Positions 23,701 to 35,700 of a stretch of 64,000 nucleotides of DNA are shown here, piece by piece. The notes under the pieces were generated by a model that was not told the origin of the DNA, did no database searches, and was given only the letters and a program-made list of their open reading frames with translations. Numbering within the stretch: the stretch's first letter is position 1; every line of letters begins with the position of its first letter. Position numbers and translations under genes: made by a program. Source of the DNA: Sthenelais limicola (Eukaryota > Annelida > Polychaeta > Phyllodocida > Sigalionidae); NCBI GenBank assembly GCA_942159475.1, contig OW804100.1, positions 3,928,627 through 3,992,626 of the forward strand, in the 5' to 3' direction.

Positions 23701-26700
23701 GATTGGTATGTTGGACGGCTCAGTGGAAATTCCTTCTAGGGAAGATCTTGCTGGTGAGTCCGATGAATTTCGGACTTATGTTCAACACCTAGGTGAAATG
23801 GAAATGAGGGACGGTGTGCTATGCCTCGGATGGGTCCGGCTAGCCACCGGTAGGAAGTATTGGAGGAAGGTGATCCCAGCTTCCATGAGGAAAGAAATTT
23901 TCATGGGCATGCATGGGCCTAAGACTTCAGGACATTTTGGTGTTTTTAAGAACACTTGGTCGGCCAAGATGAGATATTATTGGCCGGGCCAAAGATATGA
24001 CCTGAAGAGATGGATTAAGGCTTGCCCTGAATGTTGTACCAGAAAGACCCGTGGGGGAGGAGGAATTTCTCTCCTAAAGAAAGAGAAGCATGGTGACAGG
24101 TGGAACCGGATATCATTGGATATTCTAGGTCCCTTTAGGGAGACACCTAGGAAGAACAATTATATCATGGTGGTTACGGACCATTTTTCTAAGTGGGCCG
24201 AAGCCTATCCCATGCGAGACCATACTGCAGAAAGCTGTGCAGAAGTCCTTTTCAAGGAATGGATTCTGAGGTTTGGATGCCCGGTGGCTTTACAGACCGA
24301 TGGGGCCCCTGAATTCCGATCACAGCTATTGAGATGTCTTTTGGACATGTTAGGGATTGAGAAACTGATTACTCTTCCCTATAGGCCTCAGTCCAACGGA
24401 CAGAGCGAGCGGCTTAACAGAGTACTTGTTGAGCAGCTCTCTTGTCTGACAGACTATCATAAAGATGACTGGGATATGCTTGCTCCGTGTATAGCTCACG
24501 CGTATCGAGCTACTGTGCATGCCAGCACTTTATGTACACCAAATTCTGTAGTTTTTGGGACGGAACTCGTAGCTCCTATGGATATAGTCCATGGAGTGGG
24601 ATCTGACGGGTTGGACTTTCCTTGTAAGGTTTCTTATGTGGAGAACCTGAAGCAATGGATGCGGAGAGGACACCAGTATGTGCGGGAAAATCTTGGAGTC
24701 TCTGCTATAAATCAGAGACGAGATTATAACAAACGTACTAGGCCTCCAAAGTTTGCTGTGGGGGATGTTGTCTATCGATATTGCCCTCCTAAAGCAAACA
24801 AGAAATTGGGACAGAAATGGGATGGCCCATTTAAGATCCGCAGGTTCATAGGCGGTACCACCTGTGAACTTGAAACAGCAGAAGGCTTGTTGAGATACCA
24901 CATTGATTATCTCAAGCCTGCTTTTGATGAAGATGGTCCTATCCAGGCTAGAAACCTTCATAGGGCTCCAGAATTTCAGAAACTGGAAAAGGCAGGTAGA
25001 GATATTCTCAGGCTGGAAGCTGGGAAAGTTGTAGCAGGAGTTGAATGTCCGGCTAAGTCCGTGAAGGAGAAGGTTACTATAGGCGTCAAGCCTAGAGGTA
25101 GGCCGAAAAAGAGAAAGTCCGTTTCGGCCACAGATCTTCCTCCACTGACTAAAGGAAAAAAGAAAAAGGGTCCTGTTAAAGTAGGAAACCAAGTGTTGCC
25201 TACTAAGAAACAGACTCTAGGGGAAATGAAACGAAGGCCTGGTAGACCAAAGAAAGGGGGGACGGGGTCAGGAACAGCAGTAGTTGTTCCTCCAGTTCCG
25301 CCTAGTATTTGTGTAAAAACCAAGAAGAAACGCGGTAGACCGAAGAAACAACTTACGGACTTGCCTGCTGTTCCTTTAGTGCCTGTGAAAAGAAAGGTTG
25401 GACGTCCGAGGAAAGAACCAGCTCCAGTGGTTTCCTTGCCAACCTCTCTACCCAAGAAAAGGGCACAAAGAAATTTGTTGCCTAGTGTGAGGGACACCTC
25501 CCCAGCGCTGGTAAGGGCTCAACGCTTGCGTAAAGCCCCAGTTCGGTTTAATCAGTAAGAAAATTGGTATCCGGGGGGAGAATTTCTGAACTGGTTCTCT
25601 CCCACTTCAAAAAAGTACACAACGAGAAGTCAGACTTGCAGTTTATTTGTACCGAATAACAATTGCTTGTCACCATTCGGCAATGTAGACTCAGTTCTAT
25701 TTATGACTGGGAAACGAACATGTGTCTTGGAAAGTATTTGGTTTGAACGATAGAGAAAAGCTAGGCCCAGGCTTGCCCTGCGAGCAATTGTGGCTTGGAA
25801 CTTGCTGTAAGGCCGGAATCTATTTATAGTGAATAGGTGGTTGCTGAATCTGTCCTGAGAACCAGAGAAATTTGAGGTAAACACCCTGTGTAGTCTCAAC
25901 AGGGGAGAACAGGTTAGCCGGACTGGTCAAACACGTCCGCGCTATGGCTCAGAAGGAGCGCGGGAAGTGATTGGCGCTGCCAACAGCGGTGGCGGACTGA
26001 AGCACTACGCGTGGCCACGGGTCTCGCCGGTGTGTTTCACTCCTTTCAGTTGACTTCCGGATTCTGAGTGTGCGACACGCTCTTCACAAAGGAAAAGTAA
26101 ACTGTAAGTTTTCCAAAAAGATGAACTTATTGTTTTACATCTGTATGTGTTGATATGTAGTTGCAAGAAGGCGACAAGAGTTTCTGGACCAATGTGTACT
26201 GTATTCGCTGAGAAATAGTAGTCAGAAATGACTCGGCGGACTGGCGCCGAACACGTTGTGGCCATTTTGGTATGTTTTGTATAGCGAATGAATGAACAAG
26301 GGGTGTCTCTATGCTAAACAGACCATTTCTTGTCAAGTCCCGGTGATATTAGCAGGTTACACTCTGAATGCATGTTGGTTGACGAATTAATGTGTTGTTT
26401 AGAACTTGGCTTGTTGTATATGTATACCGGTGGTAGATTTTTAGACCAAGCCACGCCCGTGCCACGTCCGTGGCTAGAAACCAGTTCTGTCTAGGTCTAA
26501 AAATATTGTCCCTGAACTGTGCCCTTATTTCTGCTGTTGCTACATGTCGTTATTTTTCTATCTATCAGAACTAGGTTGATATTCCCAACATGTCTGACCG
26601 AGAAAATGATTTGGACCTGTCGGCGTCTGACGGCGAGTTGTTGACCGACGACCAGGCGGCCGAGGTGCTGGACTCGATCATGACAGCAGCAGAGAAGGAG

Positions 26701-29700
26701 GAGTCAGAGGACACCACGTTCTGGGAACAGAAGGTCCCTACCCCTGCCGCGTTCGAGGTGGACTTGGAGGAGGAAATGGAGGTTGAGGTAAGCGTTGCTC
26801 CCTCCAAATCCTCGGACAAGTCGGACAGGTCCGGACGGACCACCCACCAGTCAGCAGACAAGTCCCCGGACCAGTCTGCGGACAAAGCCCGGACTTCCAG
26901 GTCTTCGGACAGGAAAGCCGGAACCACAGGGACAAAGGGTCCCAAGCAAAGTCCTGCAGAGGACAAGTCCGAAAGGAGACAGGTGGAGGTGACACCTAGA
27001 AGATCACCACGCAAGCAGGCCGACCCGGGGAAGGTCTTGAGGGGCAAGGACGCGGACGCCAACCGGACCCGTTCCCAGTCTGACTCTCCAGGCAAGAAGA
27101 GTTCAGATCGTGATCGGAGCGCTTCCTCAAACCCCAAGGCTAAGCCTGCAGCCGCCTCTCGGCCCAGGGGAGCTGAGTTGGCGAAAGCTCTACAAAAACT
27201 GCCCCAGAACACTGCTAGCACTAGCAGTACGAAGACGCCCCTTTCTAAGCTTCCCAAAATCCGGAAGCTAAAAAGGGTACATGTGTACCGATCCGAGGCT
27301 AGGCGGGTGCAACTGGCCAAATTTGGTTCTCTGACCAAGTTCAAGGCCGAATTGGACTCAGCAGCTCTGGTTCCCCTGAATCCGAGCATGGATCAGCCCG
27401 GATCCGTTCCTCCTCAAGCTCCGGAATCGGACGATGAGTCAAAGGAGTTTGACGACGACCAAATGACCCGGTACGAACAGGTTATTTGGCCAGAAGTGGT
27501 CCGAGAGGACAGCCTTGACGCGGGTACATTTGGGAAACTCACAGGAGTTCACAAACTGTGGCAGCCCGGGTTTAGGTGCCCTTTCATGGTGTGCAGGTAC
27601 CTTCCTGTAAACGAAGGTGGCATCAAGAGGTACCAAACCAGAGAGCGCTTCTTTAGGCATCTCTGTGAGGTACATGCCCCCTATTCACAGGTGTGGGTGT
27701 GCTCCCACGACCAGTGTGCCCAGGTTCTAGACCGCCGTGTGGAGTTGGTGCAACACTTTATGAACGGCGAAGTCAAGCAGCACCACCTGAATAGGGAGAT
27801 TGCCTTGGAGAAAACCAGAGCTGTGATGCCTGTCATCCGGAACAACTCTGCCTTCCTCCGCATGACCTACATGTCGGCCCAGCACTTGAGGGTCACCCGC
27901 AGGATGAGGTCGGTTGCGAAACCATCCAAGTCCAGCGCTTCCTCCTCTGCTGCTGGACAGTCCGGGTCAGCCAGCTCTTCCTCTAGCAGCCAAAAAGGGA
28001 AGTCTGGAGGCAAATCCGTGGCAAAGAATGCCTCCTCCAGCAAGGAGACCACTGGAGGCACTGAGGGTGCCCAGAAACGCGGCCGGACTAGCTCCGGAGG
28101 TGGAATGCTTTCACCATCCCTTCCTGCAGCCAAGAAGCAGAAGGGCCGCAAGGCGCAGGTGGAGACAGACACCTTGTCTGCCCAGCTGCCTGAGAAGGTA
28201 GAAACGGAGCAGCTGGTCCGGGCAGCGGAAACCGAGATCCAACGCTGTTTGTTGACCCTCCGGGCTGCTGCTGACGCTGCTCAGCAACAAGTCTCTACCT
28301 CAATGGCGACACTGACTGTCCCATTGCAAAAACTTGAAGCCGTGCAGGGCCAGATTGGAGAGAACGCCGCGCAGAAGGAGACAATCCGGACGCAGGCGAA
28401 GATCATCCAAACCCTGCGCTTGGCTGTGGCCAAGAAGGATAGCGAGATCCTCAATCTGACTGAAGAAAACGCCAGTCTGCGTGGGGAACTCGCGGAATTC
28501 GGCCGCAGCTCCTCTCCTGAAAGTCAGGAGGTGTCCGAGGTGGAAGCGTCCACCCAGTCCGCTACAGTGTCTACTGCCCGTGCCCCTCAGTCAACTGCTG
28601 TTGCTGGCCCGAGTACAGGTACTGTAGTGTCAGAGTCCGGAGACTCTGTCAATGTGAGTATGGACTTGGCTCAGTTTAACCTGCTGTCAAGTCTGATGGC
28701 CAAGTTCCAACCTGTGTTGGCCCCGCGGACTGCTCCCCCGCCAGTGCAGCGAACAGCTCAAGCGAGTCAAGGAGGCCAAGACCCTTTTGGCCTGGTGAGA
28801 ATGTTTGGCTCGCCCAGAAATGCCCTTTCTCCTCTATCCGGGGGAGAAAACGCAACGGCTGTTGGTCCTGAAGTCGGGCGGAAGCCTGCGGACCAGCAGG
28901 ACGGATCCACGGATCAGCAGGAAACTGGTGAAGGTGTCCCGGACACTGAGAACACTCCCATGGACTCCCAGTGATGCCTGGACCTACCTAGCCTCCGCCG
29001 GATGTGGCGTCGAGCATTTTCCAGTTCAAGCCTCCGTCGGATGTGACGTGGAGCGTTTCCTTGCCTTGCCTTGCTGGCTCGCCCACGGATCGTTTCTTTC
29101 GGATCCGGACCATGTTCTACCACCCCGCGGACTCCCTTTTCGGATTGATGACACATCAACTAAGACTTTTAATGTGAGATTACTCTTTTTTACTGTCGGT
29201 TCACTCAGAAGGAGGAACTTCAGTCAGTTTTATAAAAATTTTCTACACTGGATTCTGTAAGTTAGTGAGGACACTATATGCTCCTGAATGTATTTGGTGT
29301 TTACTATTGCTACTTTCTTCAGATGTGTGTATTGAACTTTTTATTTGGATTTTTAAGTCTGTAATCTCTTTTTGCATGTGTGCTTGACATGTTTGTCACT
29401 AGAAATGTAATTTTTACTGCTTTTTACCGAGTTTGTAATGTGTTAAAACTCTTTTTCGAAGAGGGGGAGTATTGTAGTGGGTCTGGTTATAATACCAATA
29501 TTCTATTCTATTGTGTGGTGGTGCTGTCCGCTGTGGGTTAGTACACCTGAACTACCCCAGTGGGCAGTACCAGTGAACATGTCCACTCATCAGTATATGT
29601 GTGGGGACTTTTACCATTATATTGGTTGTTATGCTCTTTTAAGCTAATCTTCTGTTCATAACCTTTCTATCAATGTATTGCTATGAGATATTTATATCCA

Positions 29701-32700
29701 CGGACGTCAGTCCGAGAGTCTTTAGTAACATAATGCCTGAGTGCATCTTACCTTTATCATCTATATTGAATGTCTACTCACACCAGTTTTGTACGAGTCA
29801 AGAATAAGGGAGAACCCCAGCTCGAGTTGAGTGAGTCAGGACAAGTGTGTCCCATGTGATTAAATAAAGTCCGTAGAAAGGTTAAGCCTTGTTCTGTCTT
29901 TATTTAGCGTGCAAGCGGATCGGATCCGAAGATCACTACACTAGTATATTAGATATTCCTTTCTCAAATATACTGCATATCATTTATGTATAACATTAAT
30001 GGTGATACCGCCATCGATTCTAATGATTATTCGTAGGGGAAAATTACAATAATGTGACTCACTTCCTTATGGTGGATATCAATGCCTTCTGGAAGGTTAT
30101 CCCTGTCAACGAGTTCAGCATACGGGTACTTGGCTATGTCAGAGAATGACTGCTCCCCACTGGACGCTTGCTGCAAAGGTCATTTTTCAAGGTCACAATA
30201 CGTAAGGCAATATCTCAAGGTCGATCATATAACAAAAACATAGCTAAACATAGATGTCATATTATGTAGCAATGTTACAATATAGAAGGTCACATAACAA
30301 GGAAACATACAGGCCCTGTAAGGAGCATGAAGGTCATACAATATCATGAAGGTCATACACTATATCTAAATATGTACAAGAAAATGAAGGTTATAGTGCA
30401 CTCTATGTAACTTGACACATGAAATGGCTCATACCCAAATAATGTAAATATATACCCCAGGGAGAGATTTTGTTGGGCGGGATGTTAGGGAAGCTAGCAA
30501 CCCCACGTGCCAAATCATGTCAATTGATGACACACAACGAAAATAATATCCACCTCCATAATTATCCATAATTATTTTACATGGGCCACACGCCTTCTAT
30601 ACAATTGCAGGATGCACAAGCCTGATTGATATTTTCAAGTTATATACAAAAGCACTGTAACAATATCGCGTACACTTTTCCTTATATTTGTTGCTTGATT
30701 TATGGGCCCCCAAATGAATACATTCTGACGCCCTGAACCAAAACTAGGTTCTCCAAGATGAAACAGTATAAGAAATACGAGTGTCAGTTTTATCCAGCCA
30801 TTTATACTAGCCACAATTAATTTTGCGATTGTGCAAAAATTCTGCACCACCTTTAAATGTACATTTATATACTTTTCGGCCTGTAATTGATGAACATAAA
30901 ATTCAGTATTCTAGACAACCATCTTAACCAATAGCATCTATCAATACACGACAGGTGTAAGAACAAGAGTCTAATCTGCAATTCACAAAGAAACAATGAA
31001 TAAAAGAAATTCGATCACAAGTAAATGTTGAAGGAAATTGACTAAAAAGAAAACTTTACATTGAAGCACCGCACATAATCTATAGGGATACCCCACGACG
31101 TGAAACTCTAATGATGAATTACAATATAGCTTTTTCATATCTCGATTGGAAACTACAAAGAAAGTGGATAGCAATTCTTTAATCAAATAGATCTTGGTTT
31201 CATATGGAATGAAGACATTCTACATTTTCATCAAACGAAATATAATTATAAGTCCTGTTGTTATTTTCTTAATGCTAATGACTGATTTATATATGTCGAT
31301 GCACCATATTTAATTGCCCACTTCACACTCTCAATATTAATGATTATGTTCACGTTTTAGGTATAGTGAAGAGGACATGCCTTCTAGAAAATCATACACG
31401 ATAGCAAAGGTAGAATCCAGAAAGGAGGAAAAACAACTGTGGGGTCGCCTAACAGCTGATATGGAAGACTATACCGAAACTCTTAGAAAGGTTTAGATTC
31501 TTTTTTGAATGGTCCTTTTGGGGCTACGCTGATGAGTTCAATGAATTTCACTTTCGATGACCATGTTTTGTTTAACTAGGTCTCCTTTCTGTGTATAGAT
31601 GTGTAATGGAAATAGAATTCATTTGCAAAAAAAAAAAAAAAAAAAAAAAAAGATTTGAGAGCAGACAAAGTCTGTAATGGATCCAGCGTAGGGTTGAGCA
31701 CCCCTTATTGCTGCAAAAAGTACGATAAAATACTTCTAACATTATATCTCAGAGGTTATTCCTGTCATAAATTAGACTTAGTTATTGTAATTATTATTAG
31801 TTCACATTAAATGGCTTATAATAAATGATATAATTTTTGCTCTGTAACTCAGTAAAGGATGCGCACCCTTTCTGGAAATCATGTATAAACCGGGATATTT
31901 CTTGGTGATAGTAAACATTGTGCACTCAAGATTTTGTCTTAGGTTAAATGCAATACTGTCGCAAATCGCAAGTCAATCTCAGTTGGTCTCAGCACGTGTT
32001 TGCTGTAGACTGCAGCACCTGTGCTCAACGTTTGCTAAAGTCCTTATTACCGGGTCACAATACAGGGTAGATACTAATCTATTGTCTTAAATATTATGTG
32101 GTAGTAAAGAATGAGAATAAATGACAAACAGATTGACAAAATTTGCAAGAAAAATGACGGGAAATCTGCGCAATATTTAAAAGTTGGTGGACTGAGATTA
32201 TCATGGGAGGTGGTAAATATGTGATGTGTTTCAGGAAAATGAGTCACAAGTCGCAAAAAATGGATTTTGAGATACCATCATATTTGTAAAGATGAGATCG
32301 AGCCGATTCCAATAATTGTAAACAGTCTAATGATCTAACAAGTATTTCTATATTTTAAGTTTGATATCTTTATTTTCGAAATAAGAAGCTTTCAATATTT
32401 CTGGGGAGAAATAAGCAGTAAAGTAACTAAATATAGTCTATATGAAGACCTTTAAAACGAAAGTATATATTACATACATTGTCCTGGAATTTGATACATC
32501 GATTGATATAACTATAAGTGAACACTTGGAAAAATATCATTTTTGCGACTTTTGACTCATTTTCCTAAAACACATCAGATATGCTACATTAAAGTGCACA
32601 CATTGATGAATAATTACCAGGGAGGTTACCATGGCAGGAGTAGACACAACAGCTTTTATCATTGACCTCGCAAAACTATGCATTGCAATTAGAGGTATCT

Positions 32701-35700
32701 CTTACACTAAGGGTTTGTAAATATAGATATAAATACATGATATAGTATTTATATATCATAAAGGTAGTCACACGAATGATGGCATAGTACAACACAAAAG
32801 CCTGGTCCCATACAAGGCAATGCACATTGCGAGGTCAACTTTATGATATTGCTGTTTTAATGGCTTGATGTCACTCCCACTAATCTACCTCCCTATTGTT
32901 ACTTACTATTCCTCGCTTTTCTCTCAGCTGCACATAAGCAATATATTATTAATCATAGATAATCGGTAGAGAAAGGGAGAGAGAGAGAGAGGGGGGGGGG
33001 GCGGAGTTGGGGGGCGGGGGTGGAAAGATTAATCCATTGATATGTTGCCGCATATGCTGTAAAGTTTTTCGGTGAAGGAACATTTGCCTTTAGTATAGCA
33101 ATTCCTCAATAGGTTTGACATAATTCCCACAATTCCAATTCACCATAAATCTACCATATTTCAAAGTCAAATAGCAAACCATTTATCCAAATATAAAACT
33201 TCTTGACTATGTTTCACAGACATAATTACTTTCTTTTCAGTGAAATAATGAACATTATCCAAATACAGCTTCTTCATAAGTGATGACGGTGGGAGGGGGG
33301 GGGGGAGGATATTGAAGGGAAGAGATGGGATGATGAGGGGAATGATGCCAAGAAGGAATAGAAATAGGAACAAATTATTGGGGGGGGGGGGGGGGGGGGC
33401 GTAGTAGAGATGGGCGCATTCGAAAAACCCGGATAACTGGGAAATGTTTCCCCAGTGAAAAAAAACATCTTAAAAAAATGGAGGTAGAGGTTGAGATAGA
33501 TATACGGAGATTGATAGATATATAGATTGATAGATAGATAGATGGATAGATAAGATACCTTTTTCACTTCGTCCATAGAGATGTTGTCCTGGCCCAATTC
33601 CCTCTTCATCTGATCGTACGACTTGAATCCCTGCACAATGAAAAATGGAAACCAATTATTATTTCGTTCTTTGTAGGTTTAACTGAATGGCAAAATCCAG
33701 ACAGATATTTCTTTACATGCTATGCTTCGATGTATCTATAATCAGAATTTCGCTGGTTATATGTACTCATTATTTTTAAAAAATTAAGTATGCAACGAGG
33801 AATTAATGGCGCAATGTGCGTCCCAAGTATAATACAAATAATTATGGTAAGAAATATGGAATTCATTGATTTTAGTTTTAATTGAATATTATTTAAAAGC
33901 TCTCCTATTACTATATTTTTTCTTTCCATCATTAGTATTCGTTCTCTTTCTATATCTTTACTATGCTCTTCCATCATTGCATTGTATTAATTGGTTTTGT
34001 TGAGAAATGAAGAATTCCATTAATAATAATGGACCAAACGTACGCTCCATCTCTCCCAGTCCCAGACGCCAAAGTAGCCGACGAACTCCGGGTTCTCGCG
34101 ACCTTGTTTGACCCTGATGATGGGAAGGTCAGGGTCTCTGCCTGATGGGTCTGTCTCTACGTACTCCTACAATAGGACCACATTTAGTTAAACAATTGTT
34201 TGTTGAAATGTATTATTTAGGGATCAATTCACAGCAGGATATTCCCACATACCTACCAAAATACATTTGGACAATAATTAATATCAATAAGATGAAAATC
34301 GGTTTTTATCTATCTAACTTTAACTTTAGGTTCATAATTGCTTACACAACAATTCTAACCATGTTAAAACATTTTCAAGACATACAATGCTACATACAGT
34401 ATAAGTTCAATATATGGCGAAATAATAGGAGATACTGTGTCATAATTAGGCGGGGAAAGCTAGCATATAGCAACCCCCAAACAGTCAGTTCAGGTCTCTC
34501 ATTGTAGATGATTGTTACCCTCTTGTCAACACTAATATGTGATGTGTTTTATGAAAACGAATCACAAGTCGCAGAAATGATAATTTTTAAAATGTTTATT
34601 TACAAGATTACTTTATTGGAATATTCTGATTTTGTGAGAGTTCATCATTATAGTTATATCAATCGATGTATCAAATTTTAGAACATTGTATGTAATATAT
34701 ACTTTCGTTTAAAAGGTCCTCATATGGACTATATTTAGTTACTTTACTGCTTATTGCCCCCCCCCCCTCCAGAAACATTGCAAACTTTCTTTTTCAAAAA
34801 TGAAATATCAAACTTAAAATCTAGAAATACGTATTAGATTATTAGACTGTTTACAATCATTGGAATCCCCTTGATCTCATCTTTTCAAATATGGTGATAT
34901 CTCAAAATCAATGTTGTGCTACTTGTGACTCATTTCCCTGTAACCCATCACATATGGCAAACTAAGAATGATCTTATGTTAACAACTTATATAAGTACCA
35001 GAGCAGTGTCGACGGCGAGGCGCTTCTCCGTATCGTTGGCTTCGTCACCGATCCAGAGGAAGATTTTGTGGAATGCATCGAGGAGGAAGACGTCCTCTGG
35101 TACCAAGTCCTCTTGTACGAAGTCTATCACTTCCTCTACCTACAGCAACAGCAGGCAACACAATGGATTATTTATTCATAATCTGTATTTCATATATGTT
35201 GAAGGAGAATTTCAACTTAGACGTGAATGTGTAAATGTTATCTGATTATGTATGACGATGTTCTTTAGTTATAATTTGTGCATATAATAAGTAGAATTTG
35301 TAGTAATGGTATAAATAACAACGCAAGAACACATCCGCAAGGCGGACATGCGTTCCTCACTATCACTTGTTAAATATTACTTGGCTGATCGATTGAATAA
35401 AAATAAAAGGATTTAAAATGACTATGTATACTGGGAGGATGCTTTTGCATGGTTTGCTTGCACCAAGTTCTTCTTCATGCACAAACTCCTATCATCACTT
35501 TATATGCTGACATGATTTTTGTATATTTGTCATCAAAGTTTGTGCAATAAATAACATTGAGGATATAATGTGACCTTGACTGACCTTGAAGTTACCGGAA
35601 GCGTTGCAACAAGCGAAGAGACGCGCCGGGTGATGCGCAGACTCATCAGCCGCCTGAAGTAATGGAATAACACAAGTATTAATTACATTTCTATATTTTC

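Larger units (their letters stand above)
18219..29940 (+). mobile_element. Ty3/Gypsy LTR retrotransposon, apparently intact, 11.7 kb
   Basis: Seen: two 468-bp LTRs that start TGTAGT and end ACTACA, aligned by eye with no difference, flanked by a CTAG direct repeat (18215-18218 and 29941-29944). A primer-binding-site-like TGGTGCCGTGACC follows the 5' LTR and a purine tract precedes the 3' LTR. Internal order is gag, short intermediate frame, PR-RT-RNaseH-IN, about 1 kb non-coding, ORF3. The order RT-RNaseH-IN places it in Ty3/Gypsy (Metaviridae); I do not assign the lineage. Identical LTRs and open frames indicate a recent insertion. It lies antisense in the last villin intron, which would otherwise be about 0.6 kb. 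Confidence 0.96.
30171..33558 (-). other. villin-like intron 22-23, mixed repeats
   Basis: Holds AAGGTCA repeats near the acceptor, the orphan ORF at 31362, a 24-base A run (31627-31652), MITE B copy 3, and G-rich tracts (32985-33020, 33293-33308, 33381-33399). No further exon recognised. Confidence 0.4.

Noticed and set aside
24530..25497. Long minus-strand ORFs (220 and 173 aa)
   Set aside because: Antisense shadows of the intact integrase/AT-hook part of pol.
24700..25558. Chromodomain at the integrase C-terminus
   Set aside because: No aromatic-cage pattern after the GPF module; the tail is AT-hook repeats.
26571..27389. 272-aa minus-strand ORF
   Set aside because: Antisense to ORF3 in a GC-rich, Ser-codon-rich region; a composition shadow with no domain.
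26590..28974. ORF3 as an env glycoprotein
   Set aside because: No signal peptide, membrane helix or N-glycosylated ectodomain pattern; zinc-finger and coiled-coil content instead.
33293..33399. Poly-G runs as G-quadruplex elements
   Set aside because: Single homopolymer runs (also at 54207, 57798 and 60170) are more likely slippage or assembly noise than structured elements.
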